DNA of 64,000 nucleotides from Streptomyces sp. AC558_RSS880 (GCF_019049255.1 NZ_JAGMUJ010000161.1:124001-188000), one strand, 5' to 3'; shown: positions 7,096-15,769, numbered from the stretch's first letter. Translations and numbers: made by a program. Notes: generated from the letters alone by a model not told the origin.

Positions 7096-8535
7096 TCAGT
7101 TCCCGTGCTGCGACCGCGCCTTGAACGCCGCCTTCCGTGCTTCCTTCGCGATCCTCTTGTCGGGGTGCAGCCGTCCCATGGCCTCCAGCACGTCCGCGGT
7201 GGCCGGGTGCTCCACCCGCCAGGCCGTGTCGAAGAAGCCGCTGTGCTGCCGCGCCAGACCCTCCACCAGGGAGCGCAGCTCCTCGGAGTTGCCCTCGGCG
7301 GCGAGCTGGGCGGCGACCGTGTCGATGGTCAGCCAGAAGATCAGGGCCTCGGACGGCGGCGGTACGTCGGCCGCCCCGTGCTCGGCCAGCCACACCCGGG
7401 CCAGGCCGCCGAGTTCGGGATCGTCCAGCACCTCCCGCAGCGCGGGCTCCGCCGAGGCGCCGACCAGTGACAGCGCCTGCTGGCACCGCAGCCGCCGCAG
7501 CGGCGCGCCTTCGTCCGCTCCCCGTGCCGCCGCCAGCAACTCGCGTGCGGAGGCGAGCGGTTCGCGCCGGGCCAGCCACTGCTCGGTCTCCGCGTGGGCG
7601 GCGGCCGGCGGAAAGACGGCCGTGCCGTCGAGCAGCGCGTCCGCGCCCTTGTCCACGAGGTCGCCCACCGCGGGCGCCTCGAACCCGGCCTCCAGCAGCC
7701 GGGCGCGCAGCCCGTACAGCCCGAGCGGGGTCAGCCGCACCATGCCGTACCGGGAGACGTCGGTGTCGTCGACCGGCGCGGCGGCGGGCTCCTCGTCGGT
7801 GTCGGCCATCAGCGCCTCGTCCACCGGCCGGTACTCCACCAGCCCGACCGGCTCCAGCATCCGGAACTGGTCGTCCAGCCGCATCATGGCGTCGGACACC
7901 TGTTCCAGGACGTCGTTGGTGGGCTCGGCCATGTCATCGGGCACGATCACCGACGCGGCCAGCCCGGGCAACGGCACCATCGCGCCCTCGACGCCCTCCC
8001 CGCCCACGGTCAGCAGGTAGAGATTGCCGAGCACCCCGTCCAGGAACTCCGCCTCGGCCTCCGGGTCCCAGTCCAGCGCGTCGAGATCGAGCTCTCCGGA
8101 ACCCTCCCCCTCGGCGATGGCGTCGACCAGTCCGCCCAGGTCCGGGACGCTCGCGTCACCGAGCACCGTCTCCAGGGCCGTGAGCCACACCCCGAGCACG
8201 TCCTGCGGCGAACCGCCGGTGAGCAGCGCCAGTCCGGCCCCCGCGGCGACGGTCCCCTCCTCCTCGTCGGCCACCTCGACGAGCCCGGCGTCCACGGCGA
8301 CGCGCCAGGCCTCACCGGCGTCGGCCGCGGCGTCCTCCCCGGTCAGCCCCAGCTCCGCGGCGGCCGCCGGCACCTGCTCGTCGACGAGCCCACCGCCGGC
8401 GTCGACCCTGGTGTCCGGTCCGGCCCAGCGGGCGAGCCTGGCGGCCCGGGAGAGCACCGGGGTGGACAGGGCGTCGCGCGCCAGCTCCGCTTCGGGACGC
8501 AGCCGCGCAGGCGGCAGGATGGAGCTGTCTGACAT
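7096..8535 (-). CDS. Conserved acidic protein of unknown function
   Basis: A 479-residue, strongly acidic soluble protein (long Asp/Glu/Ala/Gly runs such as DAIAEGEGSGELDLDALDWDPEAEAEFLD). It has no signal peptide or membrane segment. The last third (about 310-420: QQALSLVGASAEPALREVLDDPELGGLARVWLAEHG) looks like HEAT-type helical repeats, and the C-terminus turns basic (HPDKRIAKEARKAAFKARSQ). TAGGAG lies nine bases before the ATG. It is divergent from the secreted nuclease gene and follows phoX's upstream region. I do not recognise a characterised homologue and propose no function. Confidence 0.75.
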   Translation of the reverse strand: MSDSSILPPARLRPEAELARDALSTPVLSRAARLARWAGPDTRVDAGGGLVDEQVPAAAAELGLTGEDAAADAGEAWRVAVDAGLVEVADEEEGTVAAGAGLALLTGGSPQDVLGVWLTALETVLGDASVPDLGGLVDAIAEGEGSGELDLDALDWDPEAEAEFLDGVLGNLYLLTVGGEGVEGAMVPLPGLAASVIVPDDMAEPTNDVLEQVSDAMMRLDDQFRMLEPVGLVEYRPVDEALMADTDEEPAAAPVDDTDVSRYGMVRLTPLGLYGLRARLLEAGFEAPAVGDLVDKGADALLDGTAVFPPAAAHAETEQWLARREPLASARELLAAARGADEGAPLRRLRCQQALSLVGASAEPALREVLDDPELGGLARVWLAEHGAADVPPPSEALIFWLTIDTVAAQLAAEGNSEELRSLVEGLARQHSGFFDTAWRVEHPATADVLEAMGRLHPDKRIAKEARKAAFKARSQHGN

Positions 8536-8671
8536 CGGCTTTTTCTCCTAGGCCCGTTAACGACTCAGCCGCTCAGCCTAGACGGATTTCCACCCATGCC
8601 GCCCGCTTCATCTCCCCTTCAGTCGCCGTACATGGCCGAAACCTTGACAAGTGACCCGGCCTGGCTGGAGA

Positions 8672-8701
8672 TTGACGCGCGTAGAAATGGGCGGGTCATA
8701 C
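8672..8701 (+). promoter_or_regulatory. Possible promoter of the secreted nuclease gene
   Basis: TTGACG (8672-8677) and TCATAC (8696-8701) are separated by 18 bases, just upstream of the GGAGGG Shine-Dalgarno and TTG start. A second TTGACA at 8644-8649 lacks a good -10 at normal spacing. Confidence 0.3.
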
Positions 8702-8719
8702 GTTCCCGGAGGGAATCCC

Positions 8720-10546
8720 TTGCCGAGCAAGTCGTCCGCGCGCCTCGCCGCGCTCACCGTCGCCGCCGTGTGTTCCGCGGCGTCCACCGTCGTCCTCACG
8801 TCGCCCGCGCACGCCGACACCGTGCGCATCCACGACGTCCAGGGCGACACCCGTATCTCGCCGCTGGCGGGCCAGCAGGTCACCGACGTGACCGGCGTCG
8901 TCACCGGCATCCGCACCTACGGCTCGTCCCGCGGCTTCTGGATCCAGGACCCCGCCCCGGACGCCGACCCGGCCACCAGCGAGGGCGTCTTCGTCTTCAC
9001 GAGCTCCACCCCGAAGGGTGTGGCGGTCGGCGACGCCGTCACCGTCTCCGGCACGGTCTCGGAGTACGTCCCCGGCGGCACGTCCTCGGGCAACCAGTCC
9101 CTGACGGAGATCACCCGCCCCACGTTCACGGTCACCTCCAGCGGCAACCCGCTCCCGGCCGCCACCACCGTCGACGCCCGCTCCGTCCCCGCCGCCTACA
9201 CCCCCGCGGGCGACCCCGCCGCAGGCGGCTCGATCAACGCGCTCCCCCTGCGCCCCACCCGGTACGCCCTGGACTTCTACGAGTCCCTGGAGGGCATGAA
9301 CGTCCAGGTCTCCGACACCCGTGTGGTGGGCGCCACCGACCCGTACACCGAACTCTGGGTCACGGTGAAGCCCCACGAGCACCGCAACCACCGGGGCGGC
9401 ACGGTCTACGGCTCCTACGACGCCCAGAACACCGGCCGTCTCCAGATCCAGTCGCTGGGCAAGGCGTCCGACTTCCCCGACGCGAACGTCGGCGACACCC
9501 TCGCCGGCACCACCGAGGGCCCCCTGGACTACAACCAGTACGGCGGCTACACCCTCGTGGCCGGCAAGCTGGGCACGCTCGAGAGCGCGGACCTCCAGCG
9601 CGAGACGACCCGCGAGCAGCGCGGCACCGAACTGGCCGTCGCCACCTACAACGTCGAGAACCTCGACCCCGGCGACGACACCTTCGCCGCCCACGCCGCC
9701 GCGATCGTGGACAACCTCAAGTCGCCCGACATCGTGTCCCTGGAGGAGATCCAGGACAACAACGGCGCCACCGACGACGGCACGGTCGCCGCCGACCTGA
9801 CGATGACCAAGCTGATCGAGGCCATCGAGGCGGCCGGCGGCCCCCGCTACGACTGGCGCTCCGTCGACCCCGCCGACAAGCAGGACGGCGGCGAACCGGG
9901 CGGCAACATCCGCCAGGCCTTCCTCTTCAACCCCGCCCGGGTCTCGTTCACCGACCGCGCGGGCGGCGACGCCACCACGGCCACCGACGTCACGAAGGTC
10001 CGCGGCAAGGCGGCCCTGACCCTCTCCCCGGGCCGGATCGACCCGGCCTCCGAGGCCTTCGACAACAGCCGCAAGCCCCTCGCCGGCGAGTTCACCTTCC
10101 GGGGCCGCACGGTCATCGTCATAGCCAACCACTTCGCGTCGAAGGGCGGCGACCAGGGCCTGACCGCCCAGTACCAGCCCCCGTCCCGCAGCTCGGAGAC
10201 CCAGCGCCACCTCCAGGCGAAGGCGGTCCACGACTTCACCGCGAAGATCCTCAAGACCCAGAAGAACGCCGACGTGGTGGCCCTGGGCGACATCAACGAC
10301 TTCGAGTTCTCGGAGACCACCGAGCTCCTCGAAGGCAGGGGCACCCTCTGGTCGGCGATCAAGTCCCTCCCCCGGAGCGAGCGCTACTCGTACGTCTACC
10401 AGGGCAACAGCCAGGCCCTGGACCAGATCCTGATCAGCCCGTCGATCCGCCGCGGCACCTTCGCGTACGACAGCGTGCACATCAACGCGGAGTTCCACGA
10501 CCAGATCAGCGACCACGACCCGCAGGTGCTCCGCTTCCGGCCGTAG
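8720..10546 (+). CDS. Secreted endonuclease/exonuclease/phosphatase (EEP) family nuclease
   Basis: A 608-residue exported protein. I chose the TTG at 8720 because GGAGGG lies six bases upstream and the frame then begins directly with a Sec signal peptide (SARLAALTVAAVCSAAS...SPAHA). A 5' ATG at 8651 would add 23 residues lacking signal character. An OB-like region (DVTGVVTGIRTYGSSRGFWIQDP, about 35-165) precedes the EEP catalytic domain. That domain shows YNVENL, LEEIQDNNG, IRQAFLFNP, ANHFASKGG, LGDINDFEFS and the terminal ISDHDP. This arrangement is that of extracellular ExeM/NucH-like DNases. Together with PhoX nearby it could serve extracellular phosphate or nucleic acid scavenging, but I see no PHO box before it. 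Confidence 0.85.
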   Translation: MPSKSSARLAALTVAAVCSAASTVVLTSPAHADTVRIHDVQGDTRISPLAGQQVTDVTGVVTGIRTYGSSRGFWIQDPAPDADPATSEGVFVFTSSTPKGVAVGDAVTVSGTVSEYVPGGTSSGNQSLTEITRPTFTVTSSGNPLPAATTVDARSVPAAYTPAGDPAAGGSINALPLRPTRYALDFYESLEGMNVQVSDTRVVGATDPYTELWVTVKPHEHRNHRGGTVYGSYDAQNTGRLQIQSLGKASDFPDANVGDTLAGTTEGPLDYNQYGGYTLVAGKLGTLESADLQRETTREQRGTELAVATYNVENLDPGDDTFAAHAAAIVDNLKSPDIVSLEEIQDNNGATDDGTVAADLTMTKLIEAIEAAGGPRYDWRSVDPADKQDGGEPGGNIRQAFLFNPARVSFTDRAGGDATTATDVTKVRGKAALTLSPGRIDPASEAFDNSRKPLAGEFTFRGRTVIVIANHFASKGGDQGLTAQYQPPSRSSETQRHLQAKAVHDFTAKILKTQKNADVVALGDINDFEFSETTELLEGRGTLWSAIKSLPRSERYSYVYQGNSQALDQILISPSIRRGTFAYDSVHINAEFHDQISDHDPQVLRFRP

Positions 10547-10565
10547 CGCACGCGTAGCCGCCCAC

Positions 10566-10601
10566 GGCGGTGAGGGGACAGTACCCCGTCCCCTCACCGC
10601 C
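10566..10601. terminator. Bidirectional terminator
   Basis: A perfect 14-bp stem, GGCGGTGAGGGGAC (10566-10579) with its complement at 10588-10601, and an 8-base loop lie between the convergent nuclease and DUF3618 genes. Confidence 0.8.
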
Positions 10602-10665
10602 CCACCCACCGGTCGAGGGCGCCACGCGCCCCTCGGCCGAACGCCGCGCCGCGGGTGGCGCCGCT

Positions 10666-11028
10666 TCAACAACGATGGCGCCGCACCATCACCGCACCCA
10701 CGACGACCGCGACCACCGCACCGGCGATCATCACCGGCTTGCGGTACCGCATGCCGGCCTCCCCGGCGTGCGCCGCGCTGCTCCGCATCTGCACGGTCAT
10801 CGCCCCGGCCCGGTCCCGAAGATCCTCGGCCCGCGCCCGCGCCCTCCCCTTGATGTCCATCTTCCCGGCCAACTCCTCGACGGTGTCGCCGAGTTCGTGC
10901 CGGGTCCGCTCGATCTGCCGCCGCAGTTCGTCCGGCCCCTTGGCCCCCCGCCCCGTCGCCGCGGCCTCCGCGTTCGCGTCCACATGGGCCCCCGACCGGG
11001 CCCCCGCGCGCCTCACGTCGTGCGTCAT
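10666..11028 (-). CDS. DUF3618 membrane-anchored small protein
   Basis: A 120-residue protein. The DUF3618 signature ELRRQIERTRHELGDTVEELAGKMDIKGRARAR (about 34-66) is probably a coiled coil. It is followed by one C-terminal transmembrane helix (PVMIAGAVVAVVVGAVMV) and a basic end. The ATG overlaps the stop of the upstream holin-like gene (ATGA), so the two are co-translated. Such pairs are widespread in actinobacteria with unknown function. A role at the membrane or envelope is the only safe inference. Confidence 0.8.
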   Translation of the reverse strand: MTHDVRRAGARSGAHVDANAEAAATGRGAKGPDELRRQIERTRHELGDTVEELAGKMDIKGRARARAEDLRDRAGAMTVQMRSSAAHAGEAGMRYRKPVMIAGAVVAVVVGAVMVRRHRC

Positions 11029-11441
11029 CGGTGCGCCCTTCCCTTGATCTCCTCGACATCGGCCTTCACGCTGCCCATGGTCCGCTCGGGTTTGGGCGGC
11101 GTGGCCCGGCGCAACTGTCCGCGACCGGCGAGAGCGAGCACACCGGCGATGGCGAACAGCAGCCCCGTGACGATGAGCGCCGCCGCCCACAGCGGCAGCA
11201 CCAGGTCCAGCGCGGCGACACCCGTACCGGCCAGTGCGAGCAGCCCCGCGTAGCCGAACGCTCCCGCCGCACCCAGCATCCCGCCGCCGCGCCCCGCACG
11301 ACGCCCCTTCTCCGCCAGTTCCTCCTTGGCGAGGGCCACTTCCTGCCGTGCGAGCCGGGAGATCTGCTCGGTGGCCTGCCCGACGAGCTCACCCACGCTG
11401 TGCTCGTCGCGAACCGGCCGTCGCTCCATGGTTCCGGTCAC
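11025..11441 (-). CDS. Holin superfamily III / DUF1469-like membrane protein
   Basis: A 138-residue protein. An amphipathic N-terminus (VGELVGQATEQISRLARQEVALAKEELAEKG) precedes two hydrophobic helices (AGAFGYAGLLALAGTGVAALDLVL and WAAALIVTGLLFAIAGVLALAG). This is the pattern of the actinobacterial phage-holin-III-like or DUF1469 family. I chose the GTG at 11441 because GAGGAGG lies six bases upstream; ATG at 11429 is the alternative. Translationally coupled to the DUF3618 gene. Despite the family name, nothing here indicates phage lysis. Confidence 0.78.
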   Translation of the reverse strand: MTGTMERRPVRDEHSVGELVGQATEQISRLARQEVALAKEELAEKGRRAGRGGGMLGAAGAFGYAGLLALAGTGVAALDLVLPLWAAALIVTGLLFAIAGVLALAGRGQLRRATPPKPERTMGSVKADVEEIKGRAHR

Positions 11442-11571
11442 GATGCGCCTCCTCTCGGGTCGGGACCCCGAGTACCCCCACCGCCCCGGCGCTATCCATA
11501 AAGCAACGCTTACCCATACCCGACACCACATTTAAGTGGACCTTCACAACCGACCGTCGGACACTACCCCC

Positions 11572-12465
11572 ATGACCTCCAGGACCCCACCCCTCGGCCG
11601 CACCCTGTGCGCGATGATCACCCCGTTCACCCCCACCGGCGCACTCGACCTGGACGGCGCCCAGCACCTGGCCGACCACCTGGTCACCCACGGCTGCGAC
11701 GGCCTGGTCCTCTCCGGAACCACGGGCGAGTCCCCCACCACCACCGACGCGGAGAAGTCGTCCCTCATCAGGGCGGTACGCCAAGCCGTCGGCACCCGGG
11801 CGACGATCGTCGCGGGCATCGGCACCCCCGACACCCTCCACACCACGGAACTGGCCCGCGAGGCGGAGAAGGCCGGCGCGGACGCCCTCCTGGTGTCGGC
11901 CCCGTACTACAGCAGGCCCCCGCAGGACGCGATCGAGGCCCACTTCCTCGACGTCGCGGAGGCCACGTCCCTCCCCCTCGCCCTGTACGACATCCCGTCC
12001 CGCACCGGCGTCCGCATCGAACCGGACACCCTCCTCCGCCTGGCGGAGCACCCCCGCGTCCAGGCGGTCAAGGACTGCTCCTACGACTTCCTGGCCGCCC
12101 AGAAGGTCATGTCCCGCACCGGCCTCGCGTACTACGCGGGCTGCGACGAACACAACCTGGCCCTCTACGCCGTCGGCGGCGCCGGCTGTGTCAGCACGGT
12201 CGCCAACGTCGTCCCCGGGCACCCGCGCGCCGTGCTGGACGCCTTCGACGCCGGCGAGACGGCCCGCGCGGCGCACCTCCAGCAGCGGATGACCCCCCTC
12301 ATCGAGGCCGTGATGGCGAACGGCCTCCCCGGCACGGTCACCGCGAAGGCCCTCCTCACCGCCCTGGACCTCCCCGCGGGCCCGCCCCGCCCACCGCTGA
12401 GGCCCGCCGACCGGGAGACGACCGACGGGCTCAGAGCGGTGTACGACGGTCTGACGGCCGCCTGA
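11572..12465 (+). CDS. dapA: 4-hydroxy-tetrahydrodipicolinate synthase (DapA family)
   Basis: A 297-residue (beta/alpha)8 aldolase of the DapA/NAL family. It condenses pyruvate with aspartate semialdehyde in the lysine/diaminopimelate pathway. Visible active-site residues are Thr50-Thr51 (GTTGESPT), Tyr113 (PYYS), Tyr139, Arg144 (SRTG) and the Schiff-base Lys167 (AVKDCS). The length fits the family (about 290-300). I chose the ATG at 11572; an in-frame GTG at 11536 has no Shine-Dalgarno either. Streptomyces carry several dapA-like paralogues, so a related pyruvate-aldolase role is possible. dapD lies 3 kb away. It is divergent from the holin-like gene and nearly touches the convergent anti-sigma-like gene. 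Confidence 0.85.
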   Translation: MTSRTPPLGRTLCAMITPFTPTGALDLDGAQHLADHLVTHGCDGLVLSGTTGESPTTTDAEKSSLIRAVRQAVGTRATIVAGIGTPDTLHTTELAREAEKAGADALLVSAPYYSRPPQDAIEAHFLDVAEATSLPLALYDIPSRTGVRIEPDTLLRLAEHPRVQAVKDCSYDFLAAQKVMSRTGLAYYAGCDEHNLALYAVGGAGCVSTVANVVPGHPRAVLDAFDAGETARAAHLQQRMTPLIEAVMANGLPGTVTAKALLTALDLPAGPPRPPLRPADRETTDGLRAVYDGLTAA

Positions 12466-12471
12466 CTCACC

Positions 12472-13698
12472 TCACCGCCGTGCGAACACCGGCTCCCACC
12501 GCCCCTTCGTGTCGTCCTTCGGTGACCGGAACCCGCTCAGCGGGACCGTCTTGTCGCTGCCCACGGTGACCAGCACCAGCCGCTGGTGGAACTCGTTGCC
12601 GTCGGCACCGATGTCCCAGGCGACGAGCGAGTCGCCGTCGGCCCAGGCCAGCAGTTGCTGCCCGCGGACCTCGGCGACCTGCTTCCCGGTGCGGGAGTCG
12701 AGGATCCAGGAGGACGTCTTCCGTGACTTCCCCGCGAAGTCACCGGCGAGCCTGCGCCCGTCCGGCGACAGACCGGCGTCGACGTGCCAGACCCGGTGTG
12801 CCTCGCGGGGCGGGGGCGCGACGGCGTCGCCGTCGAGGTCGAAGTAGTCCAGGGGGATCTCCACGGAGATCCGCCCCGCCCAGACGAAGCGGCCGTCGGC
12901 GCTGAAGGCGAAGTCCTGGCGCGCGTTGATGAGGCCCGCCGGGCTCAGCGGATCGTCGCCGGTCTCGACCTCGGCCCAGGACCCCGTCCCCGAGGCCACG
13001 TCGATGACCTGGAATCCGTTCCGGGACGAGATCTCCCGCGCCTGCCATCCGACCGACCCGTCCGGGTCCTCGGTCCGGTACTGCACATCGGGATTCTCGC
13101 CGTACGTCGTCGCCACGAGCCTGCGGCCGTCCGGCGAGAAGGCCAGGCCCGCGGCCCCGGGGTCGACCGGGATCCACCGCTCGACCTCACCGCTGGCGAG
13201 GTCGAGCAGCCCGATGCGCCCGGCGGGCAGCTCCCGCTCCAGCACGGCCGCGGTCCTCAGCCCGGGGGCCACGGCGACGAACGACCACCGGTCGTCCTTC
13301 TCGTACTTCCCGGTCCCCGGGTCGAGCAGCCAGTAGGTGCGCTCGGAGGTCCTGCGGTCCTCGGCCAGTCGCACCTTCTCGGTGGTGAAGTACGCGGCCA
13401 TCGCCACCTCCCCGGCGGCCAGCAGGTCCCGCGGCGGCGACTGATCGGCCCGGGCGGTGATCTCGCTCTGCTCCACTCCACCGCCCGAGGGCCGCACCCC
13501 CTCCCCGCCGGAGTCCAGCGCGGGCACCCCCACCGAGACCGCGATCACGGCCGCCGTCGCGGCGGCCACGGCGGCGAGCCCGCGCATGCGGCGCCGCCGC
13601 CGTGCCGCCAGCACCCGGTCGGCGAACCCCGGGCCGGGCGCCGTCAGTTCCGCCGCCTGTTCACGCAACGCGTCACGCACGAGTTCGTCGACGTTCAC
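12472..13698 (-). CDS. Membrane protein paired with a SigE-type sigma factor (putative anti-sigma, beta-propeller sensor)
   Basis: A 408-residue protein with a short cytoplasmic N-terminus (NVDELVRDALREQAAEL), one transmembrane helix (LAAVAAATAAVIAVSVGVPAL, about 40-60) and a large extracytoplasmic domain. That domain has WD40/TolB-like repeats (AGLAFSPDGRRLVATTYG, FAFSADGRFVWAG, AGLSPDGRRLAGDF). Its GTG/ATG start overlaps the sigma gene stop by four bases. This arrangement is common for SigE-family (ECF41/SigE-like) sigma operons, where the partner is thought to sequester the sigma factor. No zinc-binding ZAS motif is visible, so the anti-sigma role is inference from context. Confidence 0.75.
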   Translation of the reverse strand: MNVDELVRDALREQAAELTAPGPGFADRVLAARRRRRMRGLAAVAAATAAVIAVSVGVPALDSGGEGVRPSGGGVEQSEITARADQSPPRDLLAAGEVAMAAYFTTEKVRLAEDRRTSERTYWLLDPGTGKYEKDDRWSFVAVAPGLRTAAVLERELPAGRIGLLDLASGEVERWIPVDPGAAGLAFSPDGRRLVATTYGENPDVQYRTEDPDGSVGWQAREISSRNGFQVIDVASGTGSWAEVETGDDPLSPAGLINARQDFAFSADGRFVWAGRISVEIPLDYFDLDGDAVAPPPREAHRVWHVDAGLSPDGRRLAGDFAGKSRKTSSWILDSRTGKQVAEVRGQQLLAWADGDSLVAWDIGADGNEFHQRLVLVTVGSDKTVPLSGFRSPKDDTKGRWEPVFARR

Positions 13699-14255
13699 GA
13701 CCGCACCTCCATGGGCGAGTAGTCACCGGACGGCCGTCCCCCGGCCTCGGACGGGCCGAGGGCGCGCAGCTCGGGCGCGAGGGCGCGCAGCCGGGCCAGG
13801 GAACGGTGGGTGGTGGACCGTACGGTGCCCACCGAGCAGCCGAGGATGCGGGCCACCTCGGCCTCGGGCAGGTCCTCGAAGTAACGCAGCACCAGCACGG
13901 CCCGCTGGCGCGCGGTCAGCCGGGCCAGCGCACCCCGCATCAGCAGACGCAGCTCCGCGTCGGCCGAGGCGGCGTCCCCGCCCGCACCGGGTTCCGGCGG
14001 CTCGGCCACGCTGAGTTCCCTCCCGCGCCGTTTCAGCCGCCACCGGCTGATCTGCTGGCGGTAGAGGACCTGCCGTACGTACGCCTCGGGTTCGTCGACG
14101 CGGTGCCAGCGTCCCGCCGTCTTGATCAGCGCGTTCTGCAGCAGGTCCTCGCCCGCGTGCCGGTCGCCGCCGCTCAGCAGGACCGCGGTCTTCAGCAGCG
14201 CGGGCGACCGGTTCGCCACGAACTCCCGGAAACTCTCCTGCGCCTGGGCATCCAT
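13695..14255 (-). CDS. SigE-family (ECF) RNA polymerase sigma factor
   Basis: A 186-residue sigma-70 family protein. Region 2 spans about 5-72 (SFREFVANRSPALLKTAVLLSGGDRHAGEDLLQNALIKTAGRWHRV, then EAYVRQVLYRQQISRWR). Region 4 spans about 108-160 (LTARQRAVLVLRYFEDLPEAEVARILGCSVGTVRSTTHRSLARLR). I chose the ATG at 14255 because AGAAGG lies five bases upstream; the GTG at 14261 falls inside the ribosome-binding region. The gene is translationally coupled to the membrane partner. The tiny secreted protein gene upstream is separated by a strong terminator, so it is not in the same transcript. The stimulus is unknown. Confidence 0.9.
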   Translation of the reverse strand: MDAQAQESFREFVANRSPALLKTAVLLSGGDRHAGEDLLQNALIKTAGRWHRVDEPEAYVRQVLYRQQISRWRLKRRGRELSVAEPPEPGAGGDAASADAELRLLMRGALARLTARQRAVLVLRYFEDLPEAEVARILGCSVGTVRSTTHRSLARLRALAPELRALGPSEAGGRPSGDYSPMEVRS

Positions 14256-14350
14256 CGTCACCTTCTCTTCCCCCGGGGGCGGGCCCTGTGTCCGCTCCCC
14301 GCTCCCCTATGGACGCGCGCGGGTGCCTCCCGCTATGCCACCGCACAGCG

Positions 14351-14380
14351 GAAACACAAAAAGAGGCGGTCCGGACCGCC
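14351..14380 (-). terminator. Intrinsic terminator with U-tract
   Basis: On the minus strand the palindrome GGCGGTCCGGACCGCC (14380-14365) is followed immediately by TCTTTTTGTGTTT. It ends the transcript of the small secreted protein gene ten bases after its stop. A true T-run is uncommon in this GC-rich genome. Confidence 0.85.
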
Positions 14381-14390
14381 GAATCGGCCC

Positions 14391-14630
14391 TCAGTCCCAG
14401 GCGTACCCGTCCCCGAACAGCAGGGTGTGTTCCAGTACGTCCTCCGCGGGGTCGTCGACCTGACCGACGTTGGCGTTGATCAGTCCGACGCGGTGACCGT
14501 TGTGGGAGGCCGTGTTGGTCTCGTCCGCGTGTGCGGTGCTGGCCAGTGTGCCGCACAGCATCAGCACGGACGCCACTCCCATCACTCCGACCGCACAGCG
14601 GACCACGCCCCACACCCACTCGTTTGTCAT
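14391..14630 (-). CDS. Tiny secreted protein
   Basis: A 79-residue precursor starting MTNEWVWGVVRCAVGVMG. A Sec signal peptide (VASVLMLCGTLASTAHA, cleavage after about residue 36) leaves a mature peptide of about 43 residues. The peptide is polar and acidic and ends GQVDDPAEDVLEHTLLFGDGYAWD. There are no cysteines in the mature part, so it is not a typical chaplin. I recall similar short secreted Streptomyces peptides with a DDP-EDVLEH motif but no assigned function. The ATG at 14630 gives the cleanest signal peptide. The longer frame from 14708 adds an N-terminus without signal character. It ends at an exceptionally good intrinsic terminator. Confidence 0.65.
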   Translation of the reverse strand: MTNEWVWGVVRCAVGVMGVASVLMLCGTLASTAHADETNTASHNGHRVGLINANVGQVDDPAEDVLEHTLLFGDGYAWD

Positions 14631-14767
14631 CGCCCGTTCGTCCCCATTCCTGTATGTCAGTCGTCCCGGCTTCTGATCGGACCCTGTGTCCACCCGTTCA
14701 TCTGCCAAAACGACCCCGAAGACACGGGGAGTAACCCGTACGAGGGCGTGCGGGGGTGACGGCCGGC

Positions 14768-15757
14768 TCAGTTGTGGCTGTGCAGGACCTCGTTCAGACC
14801 GCCCCAGACCGCGTTGTTCGGGCGGGCCTCGACCGTGCCGGTGACGGAGTTGCGGCGGTAGAGGATGTGGGAGGCGCCGGACAGTTCACGGGCCTTGACG
14901 ATCTGGCCGTCGGGCATGGTGACGCGGGTACCCGCGGTGACGTACAGGCCGGCCTCGACCACGCACTCGTCACCGAGGGCGATGCCGACGCCCGCCTCGG
15001 CGCCGACCAGGCAGCGCTCGCCGATGGTGATGCGCACGTTGCCGCCGCCGGACAGGGTGCCCATGGTGGAGGCGCCGCCGCCGATGTCGGAGCCGTCGCC
15101 GATGACGACACCGGCCGAGATGCGGCCCTCGACCATCGACGTGCCGAGCGTGCCGGCGTTGAAGTTGACGAAGCCCTCGTGCATGACGGTGGTGCCCTCG
15201 GCGAGGTGCGCGCCGAGCCGCACCCGGTCGGCGTCGGCGATGCGGACGCCCTTGGGGGCGACGTAGTCCGTCATGCGGGGGAACTTGTCGACGGACGTCA
15301 CGGCCAGGTGCAGGCCCTCGGCACGGGCGTTGAGCCGCACCTTCTCGAGGTCGTCCACGGCGACCGGGCCCAGCGAGGTCCAGGCGACGTTGGCGAGGAA
15401 GCCGAAGATGCCGTCCAGGTTCTGGCCGTGCGGCCGGACCAGGCGGTGCGAGAGCAGGTGCAGGCGCAGGTAGACGTCGTGCGCGTCGACCGGCTTCTCG
15501 GCCAGCGACGAGATGACCGTACGGACCGCGACCACCTCGACGCCCCGGCGGGCGTCCGGGCCGACCGCCGCGGTGGCCCCGCCGCCCAGGAGTTCCGCGG
15601 CCTGCTCGGCGGAGAGCCGCTCGGTGCCGGACGGGCCGGGCTCGTCGGCCAGGACGGGGGCGGGGAACCAGGTGTCGAGGACGGTGCCGTCGGCGGCGAT
15701 GGTGGCGAGGCCGGCGGCCACCGCGCCGGAGGTGCTGTGAGCAGTCGTGTCGGTCAT
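14768..15757 (-). CDS. dapD: 2,3,4,5-tetrahydropyridine-2,6-dicarboxylate N-succinyltransferase
   Basis: A 329-residue acyltransferase. It succinylates tetrahydrodipicolinate using succinyl-CoA in the DAP/lysine pathway. The C-terminal half is a left-handed beta helix with hexapeptide-type repeats (VRLGAHLAEGTTVMHEGFVNFNAGTLGTSMVEGRISAGVVIGDGSDIGGGAS). The N-terminal part is the extended actinobacterial type (HVYLRLHLLSHRLVRPHGQNLDGIFG region). A TAGGTT -10 lies only six bases before the ATG and there is no Shine-Dalgarno, implying a leaderless transcript. It is monocistronic in appearance. Confidence 0.92.
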   Translation of the reverse strand: MTDTTAHSTSGAVAAGLATIAADGTVLDTWFPAPVLADEPGPSGTERLSAEQAAELLGGGATAAVGPDARRGVEVVAVRTVISSLAEKPVDAHDVYLRLHLLSHRLVRPHGQNLDGIFGFLANVAWTSLGPVAVDDLEKVRLNARAEGLHLAVTSVDKFPRMTDYVAPKGVRIADADRVRLGAHLAEGTTVMHEGFVNFNAGTLGTSMVEGRISAGVVIGDGSDIGGGASTMGTLSGGGNVRITIGERCLVGAEAGVGIALGDECVVEAGLYVTAGTRVTMPDGQIVKARELSGASHILYRRNSVTGTVEARPNNAVWGGLNEVLHSHN

Positions 15758-15763
15758 GAGGGC

Positions 15764-15769
15764 AACCTA
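15764..15769 (-). promoter_or_regulatory. dapD -10 element (leaderless promoter)
   Basis: TAGGTT on the minus strand, six bases before the dapD ATG; transcription would start at or next to the A of the ATG. No clear -35 is seen. Confidence 0.45.

Noticed and set aside
11025..11441. Phage lysis gene or prophage remnant
   Set aside because: The family name contains holin, but there are no other phage genes and the pairing with DUF3618 is a common chromosomal arrangement.
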